5,735 nucleotides of DNA. Origin: Methylococcaceae bacterium (lineage in GTDB: Bacteria > Pseudomonadota > Gammaproteobacteria > Methylococcales > Methylomonadaceae). The notes under the pieces were generated by a model. That model did no database searches, was not told the origin of the DNA, and saw only the letters and a list, made by a program, of their open reading frames with translations. The number at the start of each line of letters is the position of its first letter. The stretch's first letter is position 1. The DNA lies in NCBI GenBank assembly GCA_947484105.1, contig CANKON010000104.1, positions 1 to 5,735 on the forward strand, written 5' to 3'. The translations under genes were made by a program, and so were the position numbers. Below, one piece after another: positions 1-5,563 of this stretch.

Positions 1-390
1 AATTTCCTCGCACAATATCCCGATGCAAAAGTCATTTCACATCCTGAAAACTGCTTTGAAGTTTGTCAAAAATCAGATTATGTTGGTTCAACTGAATTTA
101 TTTTAAAAACCGTTCGTGCATCGGAAAAAGGTACACGTTGGCTCGTCGGAACAGAATTAAATTTGGTAAATCGTTTGAGTGAAGAATGTGAAAAAGACGA
201 TAAAAAAATTCATTTTATGTCGCCAATGCTTTGTATGTGTTCGACGATGTTTAGAACTGACCCACAACATTTGGCATGGGTTTTGGAAAATTTAGTCGCG
301 GGAAATGTCGTCAATCAAATTTCAGTTGCTGAAAAAGATTCACTTTTAGCAAAAGAAGCCTTAAACGCTATGTTAACGGTGGTTGTGTGA
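1..390 (+). CDS. nadA: Quinolinate synthase NadA, C-terminal part (5' end outside window)
   Basis: This is the last 129 codons of quinolinate synthase, the [4Fe-4S] enzyme that condenses iminoaspartate with dihydroxyacetone phosphate in de novo NAD synthesis. The frame is open from base 1 to the TGA at 388-390. Family landmarks are HPE at residues 14-16 of the fragment, DYVGSTEFI shortly after, the VGTELNLVNRL block, and the tail SPMLCMCSTM with cysteines at fragment residues 78 and 80, followed by HLAWVLENL and a final ALNAML helix. One tail cysteine should be the third cluster ligand. Where many family members have HPEC, this protein has HPEN followed by Cys18 and, four residues later, Cys22, so the middle ligand is either shifted or different. 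Its stop overlaps the next small gene by 4 nt, so it probably heads or sits within an operon that continues to 1531. The catalytic N-terminal half cannot be seen. Confidence 0.93.
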   Translation, partial: NFLAQYPDAKVISHPENCFEVCQKSDYVGSTEFILKTVRASEKGTRWLVGTELNLVNRLSEECEKDDKKIHFMSPMLCMCSTMFRTDPQHLAWVLENLVAGNVVNQISVAEKDSLLAKEALNAMLTVVV

Positions 391-500
391 CAGCTTACGA
401 AGAAAGTAAAACTGCGCGGCGCGTAGCCGCTGTTGTGTATTTAGTTTTTATGGCGTTCATTTTGGGCGGAACGTATTTGTCACAACACGGAGTTTTTTAA
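387..500 (+). CDS. Small single-pass membrane protein, 37 aa
   Basis: This short gene starts at GTG 387, in a GTGA overlap with the nadA stop, and ends with TAA at 498-500, directly against the ATG of the next gene. The product begins MTAYEESKTARRVAAVVYLV and ends GGTYLSQHGVF. It has a charged N-terminus with two arginines at residues 11-12, then about 17 hydrophobic residues (13-29), then a short polar tail. This suggests a single helix with the N-terminus in the cytoplasm by the positive-inside rule. A GGTGG lies 4 nt before the GTG, and the overlap suggests translational coupling to nadA. The GGAG that serves the next gene is inside its 3' end. The perfect fit between two genes and the typical small membrane protein composition are the support. 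I do not recognise a named family, and function is unknown. Confidence 0.72.
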   Translation: MTAYEESKTARRVAAVVYLVFMAFILGGTYLSQHGVF

Positions 501-800
501 ATGACACCTTCGCAACAAACTGAATTAGAAGCGGCGGCATTTCGCCGTTTAGTTTCACATTTTCAAAATCACACAAACGTCCAAAATATAGATTTAATGA
601 TTACGGCGGATTTCTGCCGTAATTGTTTAGCGAAATGGGTCGTCGCAGCGGCGGGCGAAAATGGCATTGAAATGGATTATGAACAAGCACGCGAAATGAT
701 TTATGGAATGCCTTACAGCGAATGGAAAGAAAAGTTTCAAATCGACGCTACACCTGAACAGCTCGCGGCTTATGACGCAAAAAAGAAACGAGAATTGTAA
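501..800 (+). CDS. DUF1244 family protein, 99 aa
   Basis: This is a small cytoplasmic protein of the DUF1244 (SMc04008-like) family, found mainly in alpha- and gammaproteobacteria, with no established function. Diagnostic blocks are AFRRLVSHFQ (residues 13-22), VQNIDLM (27-33), FCRNCLAKW (38-46) with the paired cysteines C39 and C42, and the YGMPYSEWKEKFQ block (68-80) followed by ATPEQLAAYDA. It is about the usual family length, so it looks complete. The CxxC is too isolated to claim a zinc site, although metal binding or redox chemistry is possible. ATG 501 follows the upstream stop without a gap and is served by GGAG at 489-492, with 8 nt spacing. The methyltransferase starts 2 nt after its stop, so the two are almost certainly cotranscribed. 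No signal peptide or membrane segment is visible. Confidence 0.9.
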   Translation: MTPSQQTELEAAAFRRLVSHFQNHTNVQNIDLMITADFCRNCLAKWVVAAAGENGIEMDYEQAREMIYGMPYSEWKEKFQIDATPEQLAAYDAKKKREL

Positions 801-802
801 AA

Positions 803-1531
803 ATGAGTGAGAAATACAACGCGATGTTTTCGGGCGTAATCGGTCAAGATTACGATATGCTCAATTTGATTTGTCCGCTTGCGACAAAAATGAGTCATTT
901 GGTTGGCGAAACACTCAAAAGTTACGCTGATTTAAAAACTGAAAAACTAAATGTCGTTGAATTAGGCGGTGGCACTGGAATCACAACGTTAGCATTGTTG
1001 AATGCAAGTGAAAACACACACATTTTAAGCATCGACAATGAACCTGTGATGCAAAATCAAGCCAAGAAAAATTTAAACACTTGGGTTGAAACAGGACAAC
1101 TTTCATTTTCAGAAAATGACGCGCTTACCGCGTTGAAAAATTTTTCTGACAACAGCGTTGATGTGATTGCGTCGGCTTACACATTACATAATTTTTTGAA
1201 TTCGTATCGTGCTGACGTGGTGGTTGAAATGTTCCGTGTTTTGAAAAAAGGCGGACAATTCATCAATGGTGACCGTTACGCGCTTGATGATATTTCCCAA
1301 CACACTCGCGCCACACAAGCCGAAGTAGCGGAGTATTTTCGGATTTTAATTGCGGAGAAAAAGTTGGATTTGCTGCAACATTGGATAATTCATTTGTTTA
1401 ATGACGAATCTGAAAATCATGTGATGCGTGAAACAGTGGCGTTAGAACAGTTGCGAAATGCAGGTTTTACAGCGGTGAATTTAAGGAATCGTGTTGCTGT
1501 GAATGCGTTGGTAACGGCTACAAAAGCGTAG
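803..1531 (+). CDS. Class I SAM-dependent methyltransferase, 242 aa
   Basis: This is a Rossmann-fold methyltransferase using S-adenosylmethionine; its substrate is unknown. Motif I is VVELGGGTG (residues 51-59). The acidic end of strand 2, expected to hold the ribose hydroxyls, is D78 in LSIDNEPVM. The strand-4 region is VDVIASAYTLHNF (119-131), and LKKGGQFINGDR (147-158) follows the usual motif III glycine pair. About 80 residues after this carry a helical segment rich in charged and aromatic residues, perhaps a substrate cap. Length and layout resemble CmoA, the tRNA-modification carboxy-SAM synthase, in particular SIDNEPVM and the C-terminal end. The similarity is only general, so I do not assign that role. 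ATG 803 has GAGAA 8 nt upstream and lies 2 nt after the DUF1244 stop. Its last 14 bases overlap the convergent cobQ gene, and no hairpin terminator is visible between them. Confidence 0.88.
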   Translation: MSEKYNAMFSGVIGQDYDMLNLICPLATKMSHLVGETLKSYADLKTEKLNVVELGGGTGITTLALLNASENTHILSIDNEPVMQNQAKKNLNTWVETGQLSFSENDALTALKNFSDNSVDVIASAYTLHNFLNSYRADVVVEMFRVLKKGGQFINGDRYALDDISQHTRATQAEVAEYFRILIAEKKLDLLQHWIIHLFNDESENHVMRETVALEQLRNAGFTAVNLRNRVAVNALVTATKA

Positions 1532-2897
1532 TTAAATCCAAATTTTCACGCACCATATTTGTGAAAGCGTTAATTGTATTTTCTCTATAAGCCGCGTAAT
1601 CAAAACCATTGTAAGCTGGATTTAACTTTTTGAAATACGCGGTACGAAAGTCATTGTTATCAAAAATGCCGTGAACGTGCGTTCCTGCAATTTTTTCAGA
1701 TTCATAAAACAACGGATAACGCGCCAATTGCCCACCATGAATTTCATAACCTTTCACGTCAAAACCAAACGCTGAATACACACCGCGTTTTAAAACCTTC
1801 GATTGCTGATACGTCACAGTGTCAGCAATCAAACCGAAACCTGTTTCAACACTTGGTACATCTGCTTCTAAACCTTCCCAATCATTCAACGCTTCACACA
1901 ACATTTGATAACCGCCACAAATTCCGAAAATCGCTTTTTCAAATTGTTGAATTTCAGCAAATAAGCCTTGTTCTTTTAACCACCGCAAATCTGAAATCAC
2001 ACTTTTACTGCCCGCGAGCAAAATTAAATCAAAATCAGCAAGTGTTTGAAAACTGTGAATCAATGTCACATCCAATTCATCGTCCGCCATTAAAACGTCT
2101 AAATCGTTGTAATTACTCAAACGCGGCGTAGCAATGACAGCAATTTTTAATTTCACTGCGTTTCGACGTTGCGTGTAATTTTGCAACGATTGTGAATCTT
2201 CCATGTCGATATTGAGTGGCAAAAATGGCAATACACCTAAAACGGGTACACCAAATTTTTCACGGATAATTTTTTCACCTTCATCAAAAAAACGTCTGTC
2301 ACCCCGAAATTTATTGATAATGACACCCACAACATTTTGTCGAATTTCAGGCGCGAGCAACGCTAACGTCCCGTAAATCGACGCAAACACGCCACCACGT
2401 TCAATATCTGCGACCAAAATAATGTTGGGTTCAAATGTTTCTGCGATAAACGTGTTGGATAAATCTTTGTGCAATAAATTTAATTCAACGGGTGAACCTG
2501 CACCTTCTGCAATTACTAATTCGTAATCGTTTAAAAGTTTTGAAAACGCATTTTTAACGTGAATTTTTAACGCATCCATTTCATCGTAATACTCAGCGAC
2601 ACCTTGATTTTTATGAACTAAGCCATTGACAACAACTTGTACGCCACCGTTTCCGTGTGATTTCAACAACACAGGATTGAATAAATAACTCGGTTCAACA
2701 CGCGCCGCTTCGGCTTGAAAACATTGGGCGCGAGAAATTTCTCGACCTTCAATTGTGACGCTGGAATTATTCGACACATTTTGGGCTTTGAACGGCGCAA
2801 CACGAACACCTAAATCTGCAAAAATACGGCATAACGCCATCACAATGCTGGTTTTCCCTGCGTCAGAACTCGTGCCGAAAACTAAAAGCGGTTTCAT
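1518..2897 (-). CDS. cobQ: Cobyric acid synthase CobQ (CbiP type), 459 aa
   Basis: This enzyme amidates the b, d, e and g carboxylates of adenosylcobyrinate a,c-diamide, using glutamine and ATP, to form adenosylcobyric acid late in cobalamin synthesis. The N-terminal ATPase domain carries the modified P-loop GTSSDAGKT (residues 8-16), then APFKAQNVSNNS (34-45), RAQ and NPVLLK (74-79), EGAGSP (131-136) and VADIERGGVFASIYGT (162-177). The C-terminal class I glutaminase-like domain has the nucleophile C327 in FGICGGYQML, a YEIHGG element (384-389) and the histidine H409 in THVHGIFDN. It is slightly shorter than the roughly 480-510 residues common in the family, but all motifs are present, so it appears functional. 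ATG 2897 overlaps the MOSC stop as ATGA. No Shine-Dalgarno stands before it, so its translation probably depends on coupling. Other corrin genes are not in the window. Confidence 0.96.
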   Translation of the reverse strand: MKPLLVFGTSSDAGKTSIVMALCRIFADLGVRVAPFKAQNVSNNSSVTIEGREISRAQCFQAEAARVEPSYLFNPVLLKSHGNGGVQVVVNGLVHKNQGVAEYYDEMDALKIHVKNAFSKLLNDYELVIAEGAGSPVELNLLHKDLSNTFIAETFEPNIILVADIERGGVFASIYGTLALLAPEIRQNVVGVIINKFRGDRRFFDEGEKIIREKFGVPVLGVLPFLPLNIDMEDSQSLQNYTQRRNAVKLKIAVIATPRLSNYNDLDVLMADDELDVTLIHSFQTLADFDLILLAGSKSVISDLRWLKEQGLFAEIQQFEKAIFGICGGYQMLCEALNDWEGLEADVPSVETGFGLIADTVTYQQSKVLKRGVYSAFGFDVKGYEIHGGQLARYPLFYESEKIAGTHVHGIFDNNDFRTAYFKKLNPAYNGFDYAAYRENTINAFTNMVRENLDLTTLL

Positions 2898-3727
2898 GAT
2901 TCAAAAATTGGGGGCTGTTTTTCACCTGAAATTTTAACTTCTACGCCCTGTCCCGTTTTCAAACTACCAACGGAATTATGTAGCGCGTTTTGCCCGAAAT
3001 AAATTTTATTTTCCCATTTTCGCACACGGCTTAACGTCGTCAGGGGTTCTTTTGTAACTTCAGCTGTTTGTGGATTTATCCCAGGAACGGAACACCGTGA
3101 ACACGGTTTAGGTAATCGAAAATGGATGTCGCTGATTTGAATTTCACGCCAAAAATCTTCCGCGTAAGCCTCACAACCTGAAATGACCAAATTTGGACGA
3201 AAACGCGCCATTTCAACCGATTTTTCAAGTTGAGCATTCAGCGCATTCAAGGAATTTTCAGACACAATTAAAAACGGAAATCCATCTGAAAATGCCACGC
3301 GATCCGTCTCATTTGCAAATTTCAAATCCACGCCACGTTTGGTTTCAATGGGTAAATAAACTAATCGACAAGGCATTTCTAAAATTGAACTAAACCACGC
3401 ATCCGCCTCGGTTGAAACGTGCTGCGCGTCGCAACAATCTTTCCAAACCGTGCTTTGAATAATCGCGCCACCTTTCGATTCGAGCGGCAAATGAAAATCC
3501 GCAAAATTCGGCGCAGACAAAATCAATTCAGAATCGGTTAATCGTGTTTGAATGACCGCCATTTTCGGCAAACGTCGTTGACTTAAAAATTGTCCATCTT
3601 CATCAATTAACATCCATTGACGGTCATATTTCAAACCCGTTTCAACAATTTCCCATTCGGAAACACGAATGCCTGCCAGCGATTTCACGGGATAAATAAA
3701 AATGTCGCTTAAAAAAAAAGTATTCAA
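2894..3727 (-). CDS. MOSC-domain protein, YcbX/mARC-like, 277 aa
   Basis: This protein has an N-terminal MOSC beta-barrel domain (about residues 4-125, with IYPVKSLAGI at 11-20 and YDRQWMLIDEDG at 34-45) and a C-terminal MOSC domain (about 140-268). The latter carries FRPNLVISG (176-184), then KPCSRC (207-212) followed by the NPQTAEVTKEPL stretch. By analogy with mARC and YcbX, C212 should bind the molybdenum of the cofactor. Relatives reduce N-hydroxylated compounds. E. coli YcbX has about 90 further residues with a 2Fe-2S ferredoxin domain; this protein ends without it and would need a separate electron donor. The start is TTG at 3725-3727, chosen because GAGGGG (3732-3737 on the + strand as CCCCTC) lies 4 nt upstream and no ATG is near. 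A run of nine T follows within the first codons. It overlaps cobQ by 4 nt and follows a small membrane protein gene by 33 nt. Confidence 0.9.
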   Translation of the reverse strand: MNTFFLSDIFIYPVKSLAGIRVSEWEIVETGLKYDRQWMLIDEDGQFLSQRRLPKMAVIQTRLTDSELILSAPNFADFHLPLESKGGAIIQSTVWKDCCDAQHVSTEADAWFSSILEMPCRLVYLPIETKRGVDLKFANETDRVAFSDGFPFLIVSENSLNALNAQLEKSVEMARFRPNLVISGCEAYAEDFWREIQISDIHFRLPKPCSRCSVPGINPQTAEVTKEPLTTLSRVRKWENKIYFGQNALHNSVGSLKTGQGVEVKISGEKQPPIFES

Positions 3728-3737
3728 AAAGCCCCTC
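3728..3737 (-). promoter_or_regulatory. Ribosome binding site supporting the TTG start of the MOSC gene
   Basis: On the minus strand GAGGGG is followed by CTTT and then TTG. The strong purine box at 4 nt (6 nt counted from GAGG) decides for TTG at 3727, since no in-frame ATG or GTG lies near the N-terminal IYPVKS motif. Confidence 0.65.
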
Positions 3738-3760
3738 GTAATATGATGGAGTGGTGTAGC

Positions 3761-3868
3761 TTAAAAATTTAGCAACGTCCGCGTGCCGATAAACACATAA
3801 GTCATTATCACAAACCCAGACACAAAAAGTAATGCCGCTACGAAATAATTGTTAATTGTGGAATCCAT
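3761..3868 (-). CDS. Small single-pass membrane protein, 35 aa
   Basis: This short gene runs from ATG 3868 to TAA 3761-3763. The product begins MDSTINNYFVAALLFVSGFV and continues IMTYVFIGTRTLLNF. It has a polar N-terminus with one acidic residue, a hydrophobic stretch of about 19 residues (9-27), and an arginine shortly after it at residue 30, which suggests the N-terminus outside and the C-terminus in the cytoplasm. The support is a very strong Shine-Dalgarno, GAGGTGA, 4 nt before the ATG, together with the membrane-helix composition and placement 33 nt before the MOSC gene on the same strand. Its size recalls accessory subunits of respiratory oxidases (CydX, CcoQ), but I see no specific match to them. 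It is probably the first gene of an operon with the MOSC gene and cobQ. Function is unknown. Confidence 0.75.
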   Translation of the reverse strand: MDSTINNYFVAALLFVSGFVIMTYVFIGTRTLLNF

Positions 3869-3872
3869 GTTA

Positions 3873-3879
3873 TCACCTC
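3873..3879 (-). promoter_or_regulatory. Strong Shine-Dalgarno of the 35-aa membrane protein
   Basis: The minus strand reads GAGGTGA followed by TAAC and ATG. This near-complete anti-16S complement is the best ribosome binding site in the window and is the main reason for calling the short gene real. Confidence 0.75.
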
Positions 3880-3932
3880 AAATTAAATGAATCTTAATAC
3901 GTTGAGATTTAAACATGGCACCGTAAACAATG

Positions 3933-3962
3933 ACTTACGAAAACTTACAAATCCTTATGAAA
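3933..3962. repeat. Three tandem 10-bp direct repeats, possible response-regulator site
   Basis: On the + strand the successive units are ACTTACGAAA, then ACTTACAAAT, then CCTTATGAAA. They share xCTTAyrAAA, with exact 10-bp spacing. OmpR-family regulators bind direct repeats spaced 10-11 bp, and such a regulator gene ends 9 nt away. The repeats lie about 65 nt upstream of the 35-aa gene's ATG, in activator range. A similar single element, CTTACGCAAA, occurs at 5675-5684 near the rightward gene at the window end. Binding by the neighbouring regulator is inferred. Confidence 0.5.
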
Positions 3963-3971
3963 TTCAGGGGA

Positions 3972-4670
3972 TTACAAAATAATCAACGTCATGCAAAGAT
4001 GGTAGCCCTGGTCGCGGATACTTTTAATCGCATATTGATTGTCACTGACTTCAAATATTTTATGACGCAAGCGATGAATCTTGACTTCTAACGTGGCTTT
4101 TTTGAACGATGGATTTTCGGATTCGCCAATGGATTCTATCAATTGCCAATAATCAAGCTGCTGGTTTTTCGCTCTGGCAAGCCCTTGAAGAATAATCGCT
4201 TCTGCTTTATTGACATGAACATTACCCTTATTGCCTTGTAAAATGAGCTGTTTTAAATCGAGTTTGAGCGCGTTCAAATTTGAATCAACGGGTAATTCAA
4301 TGCGACGTGATAGCGAGGAAATCGTTGCTAATAATTCAGCAGGTTCAACAGGCTTGACCAAATAAATATCCGCGCCACTTTCATAACCAATAACACGATC
4401 CTCCAACGAATTTCGTGCCGTCACCATAATAATGCCAACGTTTGGATTTGATTTTCTAATGCGTTGCGAAAGGCTAATCCCATCTTCATCAGGCAAGTTT
4501 AAATCGAGGATAAAAATATCGACAAATTCTCCTCCCGCTTCGTCATCCAATTCCTCAGCACAACTCAATGCCGCGACACTGTAGCCATGTTGCCGAAGCA
4601 TATCAGCGGTCACAATTCGCAATGAGTCGTGATCTTCAACGAGAATAATTTTTATTAAATTGGTAGACAT
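3972..4670 (-). CDS. OmpR/PhoB-family response regulator, 232 aa
   Basis: This cytoplasmic regulator takes a phosphoryl group from its partner kinase and binds DNA. The receiver domain (about residues 6-120) has the acidic pocket E12-D13, the phosphoacceptor D56 in FILDLNLPDEDG, T84 in MVTARN, and K106 in the LVKPVEPAELL stretch. The C-terminal winged helix (about 132-228) ends with the recognition region KATLEVKIHRLRHKI (191-205) and the hairpin IKSIRDQGYHL (215-225). The DNA-binding domain differs clearly from PhoB (for example no TVDVHIRRLR), so I do not call it PhoB although a Pho box is nearby. Its start overlaps the kinase's last 16 nt and lacks a clear Shine-Dalgarno, which points to coupled translation and a dedicated pair. 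Length is normal. The target genes are unknown; the tandem repeats at 3933-3962 are a candidate site. Confidence 0.92.
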   Translation of the reverse strand: MSTNLIKIILVEDHDSLRIVTADMLRQHGYSVAALSCAEELDDEAGGEFVDIFILDLNLPDEDGISLSQRIRKSNPNVGIIMVTARNSLEDRVIGYESGADIYLVKPVEPAELLATISSLSRRIELPVDSNLNALKLDLKQLILQGNKGNVHVNKAEAIILQGLARAKNQQLDYWQLIESIGESENPSFKKATLEVKIHRLRHKIFEVSDNQYAIKSIRDQGYHLCMTLIIL

Positions 4671-5449
4671 AGTTTGAATGTAATACTGGTTTGATCATGG
4701 GTATAAAAAATATCCCCACCTAATAGATTTGACATTGCTTTCACTAAATACAAGCCCAATCCTGAACCCGTTTTATGATGCGCGGCCTTATGACGGTAAT
4801 ATTTTTGGAAAACTTTTTCCTCATCAGGATAACTCGCCTTGCCAACCAAATTTTGAATGGCAATCGCAATACTATTTGTATTTGTATCGGTGCCAATATG
4901 AATTTGAATCGGACTTTTTGGTGGACTGTATTTCACGGCGTTATCGATTAAGTTCATCAAAATGGTATTTAATAATTGTTCATCTGTTTGGATGTTAAAT
5001 GACGTTTCGACGTGAATAATGAAGCGTTCTGACATATTTGAATTTTGGCAAAAACCGCTCAAGATATTGTTCAATATGTAATTCAGTGAATAATCATACC
5101 GCGTGGCTTGAATTTGGTCATCGGCTAATTTTTCTGATAGCAAACAACGATCAATGATGTTGTTTATATCAATTACTGCCTGACGTGCATGAGAAAGTAA
5201 ATCGGGCGAAGTTGATTTTGAATCCATCGTCATCCGAATAACAGACAACGGCGTTTTTAATTCGTGTGCCAACATTGCCATAAATTGAGTTTGTTCAATA
5301 CGATGCTGATGTTCTTGCTCAAAATTTTGTAATGCCGTCTTTTCTGATTCTTTATGCTCGGTTATATCACAGAAAACATCTTGTGATTCTTGCTGTTTCT
5401 TAGATGTTTTAAAAGCTAGTTGAAGTAAATCAATTAGTGTTTTTCTCAT
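4655..5449 (-). CDS. Histidine kinase catalytic core, 264 aa, probably N-terminally truncated
   Basis: This kinase should autophosphorylate and pass phosphate to the downstream regulator. A linker resembling the end of a PAS/PAC unit (FCDITEHKESEKTAL, residues 26-40) leads into a coiled-coil-like helix, then the HisKA H-box AMLAHELKTPLSV with H62. The HATPase_c domain shows the N-box LMNLIDNAVKYSP (164-176), the F-box VFQKYYR (213-219) and the G2 box TGSGLGLYLV (227-236). The G1 box is atypical: N200 stands where the adenine-binding aspartate is expected, and the DxGxG pattern is absent. I recall this variant in some 7TM-DISM sensor kinases, which also tend to have KYYR and SGLGLYLV. From ATG 5449 the protein has no membrane segment or sensor domain, and no Shine-Dalgarno precedes it. 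The frame remains open upstream to 5557 and encodes a likely transmembrane helix there. The start is therefore uncertain, and the gene may be a 5' remnant. Confidence 0.85.
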   Translation of the reverse strand: MRKTLIDLLQLAFKTSKKQQESQDVFCDITEHKESEKTALQNFEQEHQHRIEQTQFMAMLAHELKTPLSVIRMTMDSKSTSPDLLSHARQAVIDINNIIDRCLLSEKLADDQIQATRYDYSLNYILNNILSGFCQNSNMSERFIIHVETSFNIQTDEQLLNTILMNLIDNAVKYSPPKSPIQIHIGTDTNTNSIAIAIQNLVGKASYPDEEKVFQKYYRHKAAHHKTGSGLGLYLVKAMSNLLGGDIFYTHDQTSITFKLCLPI

Positions 5450-5557
5450 GATTAGAAATAAATCGAGTACAGATGTAATGAAAATTTGCGTCCCACAAAG
5501 TACACCAATAGGGCTTATATTTCTACCATTTAAATAGTATGGAACATATCCATAAAT
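5450..5557 (-). other. Open in-frame extension of the kinase encoding a likely transmembrane helix, without a standard start
   Basis: Reading backwards from ATG 5449 in the kinase frame, 36 sense codons precede it before TGA at 5558-5560. They encode IYGYVPYYLNGRNIS, then a hydrophobic stretch of about 21 residues (5509 to 5447) running into MRKTLIDLLQ of the kinase. This looks like the final membrane helix and cytoplasmic exit of a 7TM-type sensor. No ATG, GTG or TTG occurs in the extension; only rare-start codons such as ATT are present. Likely readings are a decayed or deleted 5' part of the kinase gene, a non-standard start, or a sequence error. An ATG at 5559-5561 lies in a different frame and closes after 12 codons. 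Confidence 0.5.
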
Positions 5558-5563
5558 TCATTT

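Larger units (their letters stand above)
3869..3971 (-). promoter_or_regulatory. Intergenic region likely carrying the promoter of the small-protein/MOSC/cobQ operon
   Basis: This 103-nt gap separates the response regulator stop from the 35-aa gene. Three tandem 10-bp repeats occupy its upstream part (3933-3962). No convincing sigma-70 pair is visible. The best minus-strand pair, TTGTAA and TTTACG with 17 nt spacing, matches the consensus poorly, which would fit an activator-dependent promoter. I found no good hairpin with a T-run to end the two-component operon; the only candidate is a 5-bp AATCC/GGATT pairing with a long loop. Readthrough from the kinase/regulator genes is therefore possible. 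Confidence 0.4.

Noticed and set aside
1853..2131. 92-codon + strand ORF inside cobQ
   Set aside because: It is antisense to the conserved glutaminase domain of CobQ, and its translation has no recognisable domain.
2755..2937. 60-codon + strand ORF across the cobQ start
   Set aside because: It is antisense to the P-loop coding region and the ATGA junction, with no sign of independent coding.
3193..3393. 66-codon + strand ORF inside the MOSC gene
   Set aside because: It is antisense to conserved MOSC sequence and lacks domain-like composition.
3951..3975. AATCC/GGATT pairing after the response regulator as a terminator
   Set aside because: It has only 5 bp with a loop of more than 12 nt and no following T-run on the minus strand.
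3972..4670. Calling the response regulator PhoB because a Pho box lies nearby
   Set aside because: Its DNA-binding helix differs clearly from PhoB, the partner kinase is not PhoR-like, and adjacency to a Pho promoter can be incidental.
4729..4998. 89-codon + strand ORF inside the histidine kinase
   Set aside because: It runs antisense through the G2, F and N boxes of the kinase, has no good ribosome binding site, and looks like a shadow frame.
5559..5561. ATG at the far end of the kinase extension as its true start
   Set aside because: It is in another frame and reaches a stop after 12 codons, so it would need a frameshift to join the kinase.
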